From: Chitinophaga lutea
Lineage (GTDB): Bacteria; Bacteroidota; Bacteroidia; Chitinophagales; Chitinophagaceae
Direction: 5' to 3'
DNA length: 64,000 bases
Assembly: GCF_003813775.1 (NCBI RefSeq)
Contig: NZ_RPDH01000002.1
Span: forward strand, 1,488,001 to 1,552,000
Below are positions 45,238-54,394 of the stretch, piece by piece. The translations under genes were made by a program, and so were the position numbers. Under the pieces are notes generated by a model. That model saw nothing but the letters and a program-made list of their open reading frames with translations. It was not told where the DNA came from and made no database searches. Position 1 is the stretch's first letter. Each line of letters starts with the position of its first letter.

Positions 45238-46518
45238 TTAGATGGTCCACGGTCCGCGCATCGGCTGGAATATCAGCCGGTTGGCGCCTTCGTCGTTGAT
45301 AAACTCCTGTTTTACCGGATCGAACTCCAGGTTGCGGCCCAGTTGCAGGGCGATTTTACCCATGTTCACAATGGTGGCGGAACGGTGGCCGTTCTCTTCA
45401 TTGAGGGCGAACTTCTGGCGTTTTTTAACGGCTTCCACAAAGTCCGTTACCTGCGGCGCAGGGTCGGGGAATGCGGCGAGTTTCTTTTCGAGGTCCGGGA
45501 TATCTGATTTGAAACCGGGGTACAGTTTGCCTTTCGGCCCTTCGATATAGGCTGCGTTGGTTTCGGTGCCGGCGCCGTCGAGCACGATCTGGCAGCCGTC
45601 TGCATACGTATAGGTGATCTTGCGCCAGGTGCCTACCGCATCGGTATGCTGCTGGGGCGCGTCGATTTCCACTTTTACGGGGCTGGTATCGTCTTTACCG
45701 AGGAAATACTGTACGGGGTCGAGGTAGTGCTGCCCCATGTCGCCGAGGCCGCCGCCGTCGTAATCCCAGTAGCCGCGGAAAGTGCTGTGCACGCGGTGGG
45801 CGGTGTAGGGCTTGTAGGGTGCGGGGCCCAGCCACATTTCATAGTCGAGCTCCTTGGGAACCGCCTGCGGGGCGAGGTTGGTCTTCCCTACCCAGAAAAA
45901 TTTCCAGTCGAATCCGGTGTGGCGGCTCACGGTCACCTTCAGGGGCCAGCCGAGCAAACCGCTTTCCACGAGTTTTTTGATGGGTTTTACGGTAGTGCCC
46001 ATGCCGTAGAAGTTGGCATCGAACCGGAACCAGGTGTTGAGCCTGAAAATACGGCCATGCTGCTGCACGGCCTCTACCAGGCGCTTGCCTTCGCCGATGG
46101 TGGCGGTCATCGGTTTTTCGCACCATACGTCTTTACCGGCGCGTGCCGCGTCGGCGGCGATGATGCCGTGCCAGTGCGGCGGGGTGGCTACGTGTACGAT
46201 GTCGACCTCCGGCAGCTGGATGAGCTCGCGGTAGTCGCCGAATGTTTTAACGCCCTTCCCCTGGTTCGGCAAAACGTCCAACGCCTTCTGGATATGCGTT
46301 TTGTCAACATCGCAGATGGCTACCACCCGCGTGCCGGCATACCCGAAATGGCCGCGGCCCATGCCGCCGGTGCCTACTACGGCTTTTGTAAGCTGATCGC
46401 TGGGTGCCAGGTAACCGCGCCCCAGTACGTGGCGGGGCACAATCGTGAATGCCGCCAACGCTCCCAGTGAGTTACGGACGAATTCCCGCCTGGAAGAATG
46501 GTTTTCTTTCTTTCCCAT
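45238..46518 (-). CDS. Tat-exported Gfo/Idh/MocA family oxidoreductase
   Basis: 426 residues with a Tat signal, SRREFVRNSLGALAAF (twin Arg at 10-11), so it is folded with its cofactor before export. Rossmann region GTGGMGRGHFGYAG (about 49-62), and the conserved EKP at 134-136 (WCEKPMTAT) plus the downstream YWDYDGGGLGDMGQHYLD with the catalytic His of the family. It probably oxidises a sugar or sugar derivative at C3, or reduces the keto product, in the periplasm. Directly upstream of the DUF1080 gene. Cut off from susD by a terminator-like hairpin, so it may be expressed at lower level than the transporter genes. Confidence 0.92.
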   Translation of the reverse strand: MGKKENHSSRREFVRNSLGALAAFTIVPRHVLGRGYLAPSDQLTKAVVGTGGMGRGHFGYAGTRVVAICDVDKTHIQKALDVLPNQGKGVKTFGDYRELIQLPEVDIVHVATPPHWHGIIAADAARAGKDVWCEKPMTATIGEGKRLVEAVQQHGRIFRLNTWFRFDANFYGMGTTVKPIKKLVESGLLGWPLKVTVSRHTGFDWKFFWVGKTNLAPQAVPKELDYEMWLGPAPYKPYTAHRVHSTFRGYWDYDGGGLGDMGQHYLDPVQYFLGKDDTSPVKVEIDAPQQHTDAVGTWRKITYTYADGCQIVLDGAGTETNAAYIEGPKGKLYPGFKSDIPDLEKKLAAFPDPAPQVTDFVEAVKKRQKFALNEENGHRSATIVNMGKIALQLGRNLEFDPVKQEFINDEGANRLIFQPMRGPWTI

Positions 46519-46618
46519 GGTTTTATTTAAGTGTAAACGTGATTTTTAGCGGAACAAAATACAAATTAGATTTTTTGTTTACTGATGGTATATTGGAAAA
46601 AACCGACATAATAATAAA

Positions 46619-46648
46619 GAGCAAACGGCATTTTTATACCGTTTGCTC
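46619..46648 (-). terminator. Terminator or attenuator between susD and the oxidoreductase
   Basis: Perfect 10-base arms GAGCAAACGG / CCGTTTGCTC around a 10-base loop; on the minus strand it is followed by TTTATTATTATG. It would trim the SusC/SusD transcript or allow partial read-through into the enzyme genes. Confidence 0.65.
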
Positions 46649-46671
46649 CCAGCTTGCTTTCCTTCTGCTTA

Positions 46672-48273
46672 TCAGTAACCGTCGTTTTGTCTCATATTCG
46701 GGTTCGACAGCACTTCCTTCTCCGGGATGGGCCAGTAATAATCCCGGTCGGTGTACGCCCGGTCCTGCACCTTGATGGCCTGGCCGGTAGCCGGGTCGGT
46801 AGCCCCGAACACCTCCCCGTTCATCACGGCTTTCACCGTGCCCCATCGGCGGATATCGAAATAACGTTGCCCTTCAAAAGCCAGCTCGGCCTGCCGCTCG
46901 CGGCGGATGAGCACACGCAGCCTGTCTTTGGTATTGAACCGGGCCACGTCCACCGGCGGCATGCCGGCGCGGGTGCGCAGGTCGTTGAGGTGGGCAACGA
47001 TGTCCGGATTCTGCCAGTCGTCGAGCTCCAGCAGCGATTCCACGTAATTGAGCAGCACCTCGGCGTAGCGGATGAACATGAAGTCGAGCGTGCCGCTCCT
47101 GCCCTGCCGGTCGCGCTGATCGAGGTACTTGCGCACCCAGTAGCCTGTGGCGGTCGATTTCTGCACCCCGATCTTGTCGAGGTTCAGCGTGGAGGGGTCA
47201 AAGGGTTTGAGGATGTACGCCGCATCAATGAATGACTGGCCGGGATACAACACCGAAGCCGTGAGGCGCGGGTCGCGGTTGTTTTTATAATTGGGATTAC
47301 GGCGGTAAGCGTCGATGGAATCCGGGCCGAGCTCCTGGATGGAATAGCCCTGCCGTGTTTCGTAGTTGTCTACCACGTTGGCGAGCGGCGACAGATAGGT
47401 TTCCCCGCCGATGCCGTAAGGCGCCAGCGTGGTCCATGCGGAGCCGCAGCCGTCTCTCCTGAACCAGATGCGCTCTTTGTTCAGTTCGCCGGCATAGCTG
47501 AAAAGCTCGGCGTAGCTGTTGGCGTTCGCATTGGAGCTGCGGTGCAGCCGGTATACGCCGGAGCCGATGACTTTGACGGCGGCGGTTTTGGCGGCATCGT
47601 ATTTTTTGAAGTACATCGCCAGGCGGGTGAGCAGCGCGTAGCAGGTGCCGCTGGAAATGCGCCAGGCCTCATCGTTCACATATTCCTTCGGCAGTTTTTC
47701 GCCGCACGCGTTCAGCTCGCTTTCGATGAAGGCGTACACTTCCTCCGCGGTATTTCTTTTCATCACGTTTTCCGTGGGGGTGAGCGACTTGGTGACGATG
47801 GGGATGCCGCCGAAATACAGGAGGCACTCCATATGATAATAGGCGCGCAGGGCGCGGGCTTCGTATTTCATGCGCTCGCGGAGCGTAGAGTCCATAAAAC
47901 ATTTGTCTACGTTCTCAAGAAAGCGGCAGGCGCGGCGGATGTCTAGATAGTTATCGCGCCAGATCCATTCCGCTACGTCCCAGGTGGGGTTTTGCAGGCC
48001 GCGGGTGAAGATGTCGTAGTTACCGCGGAAATCGCCCCGGTTCACCGCTTCATCGCTGAGCCCGGAAATGAGCATCACGTTGCGGCCGCTGGTACCGTCG
48101 GGCACGCCGGCGTAGATGGAGCCCAATGCGCCGTAGGCGTTGGCTTCCGTTTTCCACCATACATCGTCGGTGATGGCGGTGGGGTGGTCATTGGTCAGAA
48201 ACTTTTCGCATCCGGTGAATAACAGCATGGCTGCCCCGGCCACTATCCAGATATTGACAAACTTTATTTTCAT
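46672..48273 (-). CDS. SusD/RagB-type nutrient-binding lipoprotein, locus 2
   Basis: 533 residues from the ATG at 48273; an upstream in-frame extension to 48345 would run back into susC and has no signal. Lipobox LLFTGC followed by EKFLTNDHP. Core segments KYEARALRAYYHMECLLYFGGIPIV and C-terminal FIRYAEVLLNYVESLLEL, RRERQAELAFEGQRYFDIRRW and WPIPEKEVLSNPNMRQNDGY are typical. Follows susC by 17 bases. Confidence 0.95.
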   Translation of the reverse strand: MKIKFVNIWIVAGAAMLLFTGCEKFLTNDHPTAITDDVWWKTEANAYGALGSIYAGVPDGTSGRNVMLISGLSDEAVNRGDFRGNYDIFTRGLQNPTWDVAEWIWRDNYLDIRRACRFLENVDKCFMDSTLRERMKYEARALRAYYHMECLLYFGGIPIVTKSLTPTENVMKRNTAEEVYAFIESELNACGEKLPKEYVNDEAWRISSGTCYALLTRLAMYFKKYDAAKTAAVKVIGSGVYRLHRSSNANANSYAELFSYAGELNKERIWFRRDGCGSAWTTLAPYGIGGETYLSPLANVVDNYETRQGYSIQELGPDSIDAYRRNPNYKNNRDPRLTASVLYPGQSFIDAAYILKPFDPSTLNLDKIGVQKSTATGYWVRKYLDQRDRQGRSGTLDFMFIRYAEVLLNYVESLLELDDWQNPDIVAHLNDLRTRAGMPPVDVARFNTKDRLRVLIRRERQAELAFEGQRYFDIRRWGTVKAVMNGEVFGATDPATGQAIKVQDRAYTDRDYYWPIPEKEVLSNPNMRQNDGY

Positions 48274-48290
48274 CGTTGGATTTTTAAGAA

Positions 48291-51200
48291 TTAAAACTGA
48301 ACGTTCAGGCCCATCATATATGTTTTCATAATGCCGTAAGTCCACTGGTTACCCTGACTTTCGGGATCCACGAGTTTCATGCCGGTGAACACGAAGGGAT
48401 TCTGGGCGTTGGCGTAGATGCGCATGCCCTGTATACCCATCCGTTTAAGCCCGGCCGTTTGCAGGTTATAACCCAGCTGGATGTATTTCATGCGCATGTA
48501 CGCGCCGTCCTGGAACCAGAAGCTGGATGTGAGCTTGTTGGATGCCGGGAGCGTGTTAAGGCGCGGGAAACGGGCATTGGGGCGCTGCGGCGTCCAGTAG
48601 TTTTCCGAATAATATTTAGTGGGCACCCCGCCGTCGAACGACATATCCAGCGGGTACGCCAGCATGCCGGCCAGCAGCACGTCGTTGCTGGAAACGCCCT
48701 GAATCAGGAACTCGAGGTCGAAGTTTTTGTAGCTCACGCTGAAGTTGGCAAAGTAGTCCACCAGGGGTGTTCTGTTGCCGATCAGTTTCTGGTCTTTACC
48801 ATCGATTACCTTATCACCATTCTGGTCAACATACCGGATGTCGCCCGGTTTCTGACCGGCGTAGATCGGAACGGTGCTGGCGCCGCCCGGGCCGAAGTCG
48901 CTTTCCTGCAAAAGGCCCTGTGCCTGGTAACCATAAATGCTGTTGATGGTGTGCCCTTCCTGGTCAATGCGGTTGGCGCCGGCATTGATGTAAGGCCCTC
49001 CTTTCAGCGAAAGGATCTCGTTTTTATTGTACGTAATACCTGGCCTCACCGAAATGGTCCAATCCTTCCCGATCTGGTCATTGTAATTTACCGCCAGCTC
49101 GAGACCTTCATTCTTCACTTTACCGGCATTGATGGGAGGCGTTCCCAAACCGCCTACATAGGAGACCGGCGGTTTCAGCAGGATGCCGTTCGTTCTTTTA
49201 TCATAATAGTCGAATGTCAGTTCGAGTTTGTTGCCGTATAAACCCAGGTCGAAACCGACGTCCAGCATGTTGACCGTTTCCCAGGTAATATCGGGATTGC
49301 CCCAGGTGGATTCCACGCCGTCGCCGGAACTGATGAGGTTTTGGTACAGATAGGGATCCACGTCCTGGTTACCCAGCGAGCCGTAAGATGCGCGCAGCTT
49401 CAGGTTGCTGATCGTGCGGGAATCTTTCAGGAAACCTTCTTTATGCACGTTCCAGCCCAATGCTACAGACGGGAAATAGCCATACTTGTGCCCGGGCCCG
49501 AATTTGGAGTTACCGTCCATACGGATTGCACCTTCCAGCAAAAAACGGTCGTCGTAAGAATAATTCACTTTGCCGTATACGCTCAGCATGGAAATCACAT
49601 CCCATTGGCCGGACTGAGTTTCTTCCTGCGAGTACCCCGCAAGTGCGAATAAGTTGTGCTTGCGGAAGTTGTACGTATAATCTGCGGATGCGGCAGCGTA
49701 ATAGTAAGAGCCTCTCGGCGCGTCGTACGACCGCTGGAGCCCCCATACCTGGAGCAGTTGCCCCGAGTAATAATCGAAGAAATAATAGTTATCCCGGGTA
49801 GTTCTGGTCACATCGCTGTTGAGACGGTAGCTGAACTGGCCTTTGAGGTTAAAGCCGGGAAACACTTCCCATTTGGGTTGCAGGTTGATGCTGCTCTGCA
49901 TGGATTCATATCGCGTCTGGCCTCCCTGCTCCGCATATGCCACCGGGTTCACGATGTCCACATACCGGCCGTACATGATAGGCGCACCGGGCTTTGCGGG
50001 GTATTTAGGCAGGATGGTCGGCGGCACGCGGTAAATATCTTCCAGGATACGGTTACCCTGGTTGCCGTTGGGACGGTTGGGGTATGATACGTTCCGTTTG
50101 ATGGCCAGCATATCCATGTTGATCAGAAAGGTTTTGCTGAGCGTGATGGAGGTATTGGCCCGCACGTTGTATTTTTTCGAATCGTTGAGCGGGATCATGC
50201 CGCCATGATACTGGTAGTTGGCGGTAAGCGCAAAACGCGCCATGTTGTTGCCGCCGCTTACAGACAGCGAATGGCTGGTGATCGGAGCGTTCTTTTTAAT
50301 GATCTCATCCTGCCAGTCGGTATCCGGGTATTTGATCCGGTCTGTTCCGGCGATGGTATTATCGATGTCTGCCTGGGAATAGAAAGCCGGGCGGCCCGCA
50401 TTGGCCAACGCTTCGTTGTACATGTTCATGTAGGTGGGAGCATTGACCAGTTTGGGCATGGTGGATGCATTCTGCACACCGTAATACCCGTCGTAAATCA
50501 CCGATACCCTGCCCGGCGTACCGCGCCGGGTAGTTACAAGAATAACGCCGTTGCCACCGCGCGCGCCATATACGGCTGCAGCCGCAGCATCTTTCAGCAC
50601 CGTCACACTTTCCACAGTCAGCGGGTCAATGAAGTTCATGTCCATGGGAATACCATCTACCAGTACCAGCGGATTACCACCAACGCCCGACGTTGTGCTC
50701 AATCCCCTGATTTTGATAGTAGCCGCATCACCACCGGGTAAACCGGAGCCTTGCCGCACCTGCAAACCCGTTACACCGCCTTGCAAGGCCTGCGATAACT
50801 GGGTAACCGGTTTCCCCGCCATCTGCGACTGCACGTTCACCATGCCCACGGAACTGGCGATGTGCTTGCGCTGCAGTTCGGACAGACCCACCACCACCAC
50901 TTCATCGAGGGCGGACACATTTTCTTTCAGAGAAACAGTAAGGCTGTTCACCGCTTTGGTAATGGTCACCTCCTGCGGATGATAACCCATGAGACTGAAG
51001 AGCAGCACGTCGTTTTTGCGGGCGCGGATGGTGAAGTAGCCGTCCGCATCCGCCAGGGTGCCCTGGTTGCTGTCTTTGATCCGCACGGTTACGCCGGGGA
51101 TGCCCTGGGGCGGTTCGTGAGTGTCGAATATCCGGCCTTTGATAAGCCAGCCACTGTCTTGCTGCATCGGCTGCGCCACCGCTTCCGGGGCAAATGCGTT

Positions 51201-51563
51201 GAGCGGCACGATGGCCACCTGCTTGCGCAGGATGCGGTAGGTGAGCCCGGTGTTAGCCAGCGCCAGGTCGAGCACCTCGCGGATGTTTTTGTCTTTCACT
51301 TCCAGCGTCACTTTCTGCCGCTGTACCAGCTCATCTTTGTAAAAGATGCGCCAGTCGCTCTGCTGCTTGATCTGCTGGAACAATTCCGGCAGGCTGCCTT
51401 GCACAAGGCGAACGCTGATTTTCCCCTGCGAGTAGGACGGGGACGAGAATACCGCGGATATTCCCACAAAAAACATGAATACGGTCAACTTCATCATCCT
51501 GATCACTTTAGGCAAAGCATTTCCCTTCCGGAGGCCATGCTTCGGGACGTGTTTTTTTTGCAT
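48291..51563 (-). CDS. SusC-type TonB-dependent receptor with STN domain, locus 2
   Basis: 1090 residues. After the signal (VFMFFVGISAVFSSPSYSQ) comes an STN domain at 48-120 (VRLVQGSLPELFQQIKQQSDWRIFYKDELVQRQKVTLEVK), a carboxypeptidase-like domain at about 140-215 (GRIFDTHEPPQGIPGVTVRIKDS) and the plug (EVVVVGLSELQRKHIASSVGMV, LSQALQGGVTGLQVRQGSG, LVDGIPMDMNFIDPLTVESVTVLKDA). The plug entrance reads VVGLSELQ instead of the usual VVGYGxQ. Partner of the FecR upstream; barrel ends GLNVQF. Part of a putative glycoside-use locus with the enzymes downstream. Confidence 0.96.
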   Translation of the reverse strand: MQKKHVPKHGLRKGNALPKVIRMMKLTVFMFFVGISAVFSSPSYSQGKISVRLVQGSLPELFQQIKQQSDWRIFYKDELVQRQKVTLEVKDKNIREVLDLALANTGLTYRILRKQVAIVPLNAFAPEAVAQPMQQDSGWLIKGRIFDTHEPPQGIPGVTVRIKDSNQGTLADADGYFTIRARKNDVLLFSLMGYHPQEVTITKAVNSLTVSLKENVSALDEVVVVGLSELQRKHIASSVGMVNVQSQMAGKPVTQLSQALQGGVTGLQVRQGSGLPGGDAATIKIRGLSTTSGVGGNPLVLVDGIPMDMNFIDPLTVESVTVLKDAAAAAVYGARGGNGVILVTTRRGTPGRVSVIYDGYYGVQNASTMPKLVNAPTYMNMYNEALANAGRPAFYSQADIDNTIAGTDRIKYPDTDWQDEIIKKNAPITSHSLSVSGGNNMARFALTANYQYHGGMIPLNDSKKYNVRANTSITLSKTFLINMDMLAIKRNVSYPNRPNGNQGNRILEDIYRVPPTILPKYPAKPGAPIMYGRYVDIVNPVAYAEQGGQTRYESMQSSINLQPKWEVFPGFNLKGQFSYRLNSDVTRTTRDNYYFFDYYSGQLLQVWGLQRSYDAPRGSYYYAAASADYTYNFRKHNLFALAGYSQEETQSGQWDVISMLSVYGKVNYSYDDRFLLEGAIRMDGNSKFGPGHKYGYFPSVALGWNVHKEGFLKDSRTISNLKLRASYGSLGNQDVDPYLYQNLISSGDGVESTWGNPDITWETVNMLDVGFDLGLYGNKLELTFDYYDKRTNGILLKPPVSYVGGLGTPPINAGKVKNEGLELAVNYNDQIGKDWTISVRPGITYNKNEILSLKGGPYINAGANRIDQEGHTINSIYGYQAQGLLQESDFGPGGASTVPIYAGQKPGDIRYVDQNGDKVIDGKDQKLIGNRTPLVDYFANFSVSYKNFDLEFLIQGVSSNDVLLAGMLAYPLDMSFDGGVPTKYYSENYWTPQRPNARFPRLNTLPASNKLTSSFWFQDGAYMRMKYIQLGYNLQTAGLKRMGIQGMRIYANAQNPFVFTGMKLVDPESQGNQWTYGIMKTYMMGLNVQF

Positions 51564-51628
51564 ACATTTACAGTGTTTACATGATTACAATAGCATGCTG
51601 GTTCCGATACCCGTCGGCACCAGTTGCC

Positions 51629-51658
51629 GGAAGATGTTAGCGCATCTTCCGTTTTTTT
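51629..51658 (+). terminator. Plus-strand terminator between susC and fecR, locus 2
   Basis: GGAAGATG-ttagcg-CATCTTCC-GTTTTTTTT: a strong intrinsic terminator directed on the plus strand, although every neighbouring gene from 41.9 to 53.4 kb is on the minus strand. It would stop a plus-strand RNA that starts inside susC, antisense to its leader. No promoter of good quality is visible for such an RNA. Confidence 0.7.
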
Positions 51659-51683
51659 TACATCAGATTATTGGTTGTTTAGC

Positions 51684-52748
51684 TCAATTTTCAAATACGA
51701 AACCCTGTTCAGTTTTTTTGAATGATAATCCTGTACTCACGCTCACTGCTTCCATTACATCCCGGATATCTTCTGACAGATCGAGGTCACCGGAAAATGT
51801 GGATTTTAAATTAGTCTCACTGGTAATAGCAACATTAAAGTACCTGCTCAGTTTTTTAAGAATATGGTTTAGCGGCGCCTGTTCAAACATCAGCCGCCCG
51901 TCTTTCCAGGCCGTATAGGCCAATATGTTGACATTTTCCTGATACATATTTTGCGTAGCGATGGCGTAGCCTGCCAGGTTCCCCGGGGCCAGCAGCCGTT
52001 CTGCATTGCCTTTATTGGTTTTCACTTTTACGCTGCCTTTCGCCAGCACCACGGTTTCATTGTCTTCGTCGGCGTATGCGTTGATATTAAATTCCGTGCC
52101 CAGCACTGCGGTTTTGAGGTGACTGGTGTATACAAAAAACGGTTGTTGTTCATTCGCGGTCACATCGAAATATCCCTCTCCTTCCAGAAACACTTCGCGG
52201 CTTTTTTCGCTGAACATCATGGGGTACACCAGCCTCGAGCCGGCGTTGAGCCATACTACGGAACCGTCCTGCAGCTGCACCCTGGCGCGGCGGCCGTAGG
52301 GTACGATGAGGGTGTTGTACTGGCCCTCCTGCCCTTCCTGTTCGTACTGCTGCCGGTCGTTCACGCTCACCTGCGTGCCGTTCCGGCTGTAGGTAAGGCT
52401 GGCGCTGGTATCCGATAATGTTACCTGCTGGTTATTGCTTAACAAAAGCCTGGTTTCCGTTGACGAATCCTTCACTGTCTGATTCCGGGCGAAAGTCAGC
52501 ACGCCGCTTTCGGATGGCCGCGGCTGCAACAGCCACCAGCCGGCCGCGATGAGCACCAGTACGGCGGCGGCTACTTTCCAGCCGATGCGGAATACGGACG
52601 GTTGGTGTGTAAAGCCGCTCTGGATGCGTTCCCACAATGCCGCTTTGTCTTCCGGTTTCATGCTTTCGTTGCCGGCCGCGCTCACGATCTCCCTCACACC
52701 GGATTCCAGCGGTTCATCATTCCCGAAAAGCTCATTATGCTGACTCAT
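51684..52748 (-). CDS. FecR-type anti-sigma factor, locus 2
   Basis: 354-residue inner-membrane protein: cytoplasmic part (about 1-55, MSQHNELFGNDEPLESGVREIVSAAGN), one transmembrane helix at about 57-75 (GWKVAAAVLVLIAAGWWLL), periplasmic FecR region (VPYGRRARVQLQDGSVVWLNAGSRLVYPMMF, HLKTAVLGTEFNINAYADE) and C-terminal STN-like domain (LNHILKKLSRYFNVAITSETNL). It transmits the signal from the STN receptor to the sigma factor encoded upstream. Separated from sigma by 74 bases and from susC by 120 bases that hold the antisense terminator. Confidence 0.94.
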   Translation of the reverse strand: MSQHNELFGNDEPLESGVREIVSAAGNESMKPEDKAALWERIQSGFTHQPSVFRIGWKVAAAVLVLIAAGWWLLQPRPSESGVLTFARNQTVKDSSTETRLLLSNNQQVTLSDTSASLTYSRNGTQVSVNDRQQYEQEGQEGQYNTLIVPYGRRARVQLQDGSVVWLNAGSRLVYPMMFSEKSREVFLEGEGYFDVTANEQQPFFVYTSHLKTAVLGTEFNINAYADEDNETVVLAKGSVKVKTNKGNAERLLAPGNLAGYAIATQNMYQENVNILAYTAWKDGRLMFEQAPLNHILKKLSRYFNVAITSETNLKSTFSGDLDLSEDIRDVMEAVSVSTGLSFKKTEQGFVFEN

Positions 52749-52822
52749 GCTTGATTTATTATATAGAGTGAAGAATGGAAGGGATATAGACTATATTGTT
52801 AAACTTTTTTTTGTGAAGAGGG

Positions 52823-53428
52823 TTACCCCCGTGAAAGGGCCAGCAGGCAGGCGGCGATCAGGTACATGGGCGCGGTTTTCACCTGTTCGCGCAATTGCTG
52901 GATGGCGCGGTACGCCAGCGTGCGGCAGGTGGGGATGCTGATTTTCATGATTTCCGCCACTTCTTCATAACCGAGGTCGCAATTATAACGGAGGTAGAGC
53001 ACTTCTTTCTGCCTGGAGGGCAGGCGCGAAAGGGCTGCGGCCAGCTGACGGAGCATCGCCTGCTGCCGTTCGTTTTCCACGAGCTGTTGTTCCACATCAA
53101 ATTCAATCAGGAAGGGCATTTCAGCCGGGGCGCCGAAACGTATCAGGGAGGCCTTGCGGCGGGCTTCGTGGAGTTTGCGCCGGAAAGCGCCCAGCAGGTA
53201 AAAGCGGATATTTACAGCCGGGGAAAGGTTCCGGTGATAGCGGTGGAGATCTACAAACAGGTCGTGCATACAATCCTTCACGGTGTCTTCATCGTCAAAA
53301 AAGCGGAGGCCGTAGCGGTAAAGCACGTCGGCATACGCCTCGTACAATGCTTTGAAAGCGCCGGCATCGCCATCCCTGACAGCTGACCATAACACTGTTT
53401 CATCCGTAAAATGCGAGATATTGTCCAA
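52823..53428 (-). CDS. RNA polymerase ECF-type sigma factor (FecI-like), locus 2
   Basis: 201 residues: region 2 (AVRDGDAGAFKALYEAYADVLYRYGLRFFDDEDTVKDCMHDLFVDLHRY) and region 4 (LSRLPSRQKEVLYLRYNCDLGYEEVAEIMKISIPTCRTLAYRAIQQLRE). A hydrophobic C-terminal end (PMYLIAACLLALSRG) extends beyond region 4, as in many Bacteroidota sigma factors of this group. First gene of the minus-strand locus sigma, FecR, SusC, SusD, oxidoreductase, DUF1080. The divergent AraC gene starts 95 bases away; the gap holds an inverted AACAATAT/ATATTGTT pair. Confidence 0.93.
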   Translation of the reverse strand: MDNISHFTDETVLWSAVRDGDAGAFKALYEAYADVLYRYGLRFFDDEDTVKDCMHDLFVDLHRYHRNLSPAVNIRFYLLGAFRRKLHEARRKASLIRFGAPAEMPFLIEFDVEQQLVENERQQAMLRQLAAALSRLPSRQKEVLYLRYNCDLGYEEVAEIMKISIPTCRTLAYRAIQQLREQVKTAPMYLIAACLLALSRG

Positions 53429-53523
53429 TTGCCGTAATTGACGCGTAATTGATGCTCAACAATATATAAAACTTTCGGGAATGAGAAGGACGATATTGTT
53501 AACTTTAAGGAGAATAATGCTTT

Positions 53524-54318
53524 ATGTATCTCACCTTTCCGCCTCCGCCGCAACTGGCCGCCCACGTACGGATGTTCTGGGTGTTCGAGCACGATGTGCC
53601 GGCGGGTGAGCCGTATGTGTACCGTTCCATGGCTGACGGCTGCGCCGAATTAATATTTCATTATAAAGGTGTGTTCTCCGAGCCGGCCGGCAGCGGCGCC
53701 TCGCATGCTGCGGTCGTTCATGCACAAAGCAGCCATCACCGCCGTTTCCTCACGCAGGAAAGTTTCGGCATTTTCGGCGCATACCTCTACCCCACCGCTT
53801 TGCCGCACCTGTTCGGCCTCGCTTCCCCGGATTTCAGCAACCAGATGCCCGACCTGGCCTCGGTACTGGGGCACGAAGGCAGCCTGCTCGAAGAACAGAT
53901 CATGACCGCCGCCGGCCACGAAGAAAGGGTGCGGCTGCTGAGCCGTTTCCTCAGCGGCCGGCTGCGGAACAAAGAAGAACATCCCACCGTGGCGCACATC
54001 GCATTGCGGCACATCCTGCAGCATAAGGGGCAACTGAACGTGGAGGAACTGGCCGGGCACATCTGCCTGTCTACCCGCCAGTTCGAAAGAACGTTCAAAA
54101 CCTATTGCGGCTTTTCCCCCAAGCTCTACACCCGCATCATCCGCTTCCAGCAGGCGCTGGAAGCATACGGCGCCAAAGACATGAGCCTGACGGCCATCGG
54201 TTACGCCTGCGGGTACTACGACCAGAGCCATTTCATCCGCGAGTTCAGGGCGTTTTCCGGCTATCATCCCCGCGAGTACTTTGCCGGCAGGCCCGAAGGC
54301 ATCGAATACCGCGAGTAG
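53524..54318 (+). CDS. AraC family transcriptional regulator
   Basis: 264 residues with a small N-terminal beta domain of the type found in single-domain AraC regulators of Bacteroidota (LTFPPPPQLAAHVRMFWVFEHDVPAGEPYVYRSMADGCAELIFHYKG) and a C-terminal AraC DNA-binding part (LNVEELAGHICLSTRQFERTFKTYCGFSPKLYTRIIRFQQAL, MSLTAIGYACGYYDQSHFIREFRAFSGYHPREYF). It is followed by a VOC-family gene, 76 bases on, with its own -7 box; a joint function is possible. Confidence 0.92.
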   Translation: MYLTFPPPPQLAAHVRMFWVFEHDVPAGEPYVYRSMADGCAELIFHYKGVFSEPAGSGASHAAVVHAQSSHHRRFLTQESFGIFGAYLYPTALPHLFGLASPDFSNQMPDLASVLGHEGSLLEEQIMTAAGHEERVRLLSRFLSGRLRNKEEHPTVAHIALRHILQHKGQLNVEELAGHICLSTRQFERTFKTYCGFSPKLYTRIIRFQQALEAYGAKDMSLTAIGYACGYYDQSHFIREFRAFSGYHPREYFAGRPEGIEYRE

Positions 54319-54364
54319 TTTCCAAAATGTCGTGTTTATCCAATTTCCCCCCTGCCCCGCGGTT

Positions 54365-54372
54365 TACTTTTG
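54365..54372 (+). promoter_or_regulatory. -7 box of the VOC gene
   Basis: TACTTTTG, exact TAnnTTTG, 22 bases before the ATG at 54395. No -33 TTTG at the correct distance. Confidence 0.4.
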
Positions 54373-54394
54373 CCGTACGATCAAACCATTCGTT

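Noticed and set aside
48274..48345. Upstream extension of the locus 2 SusD
   Set aside because: It overlaps the end of susC and would bury the lipoprotein signal.
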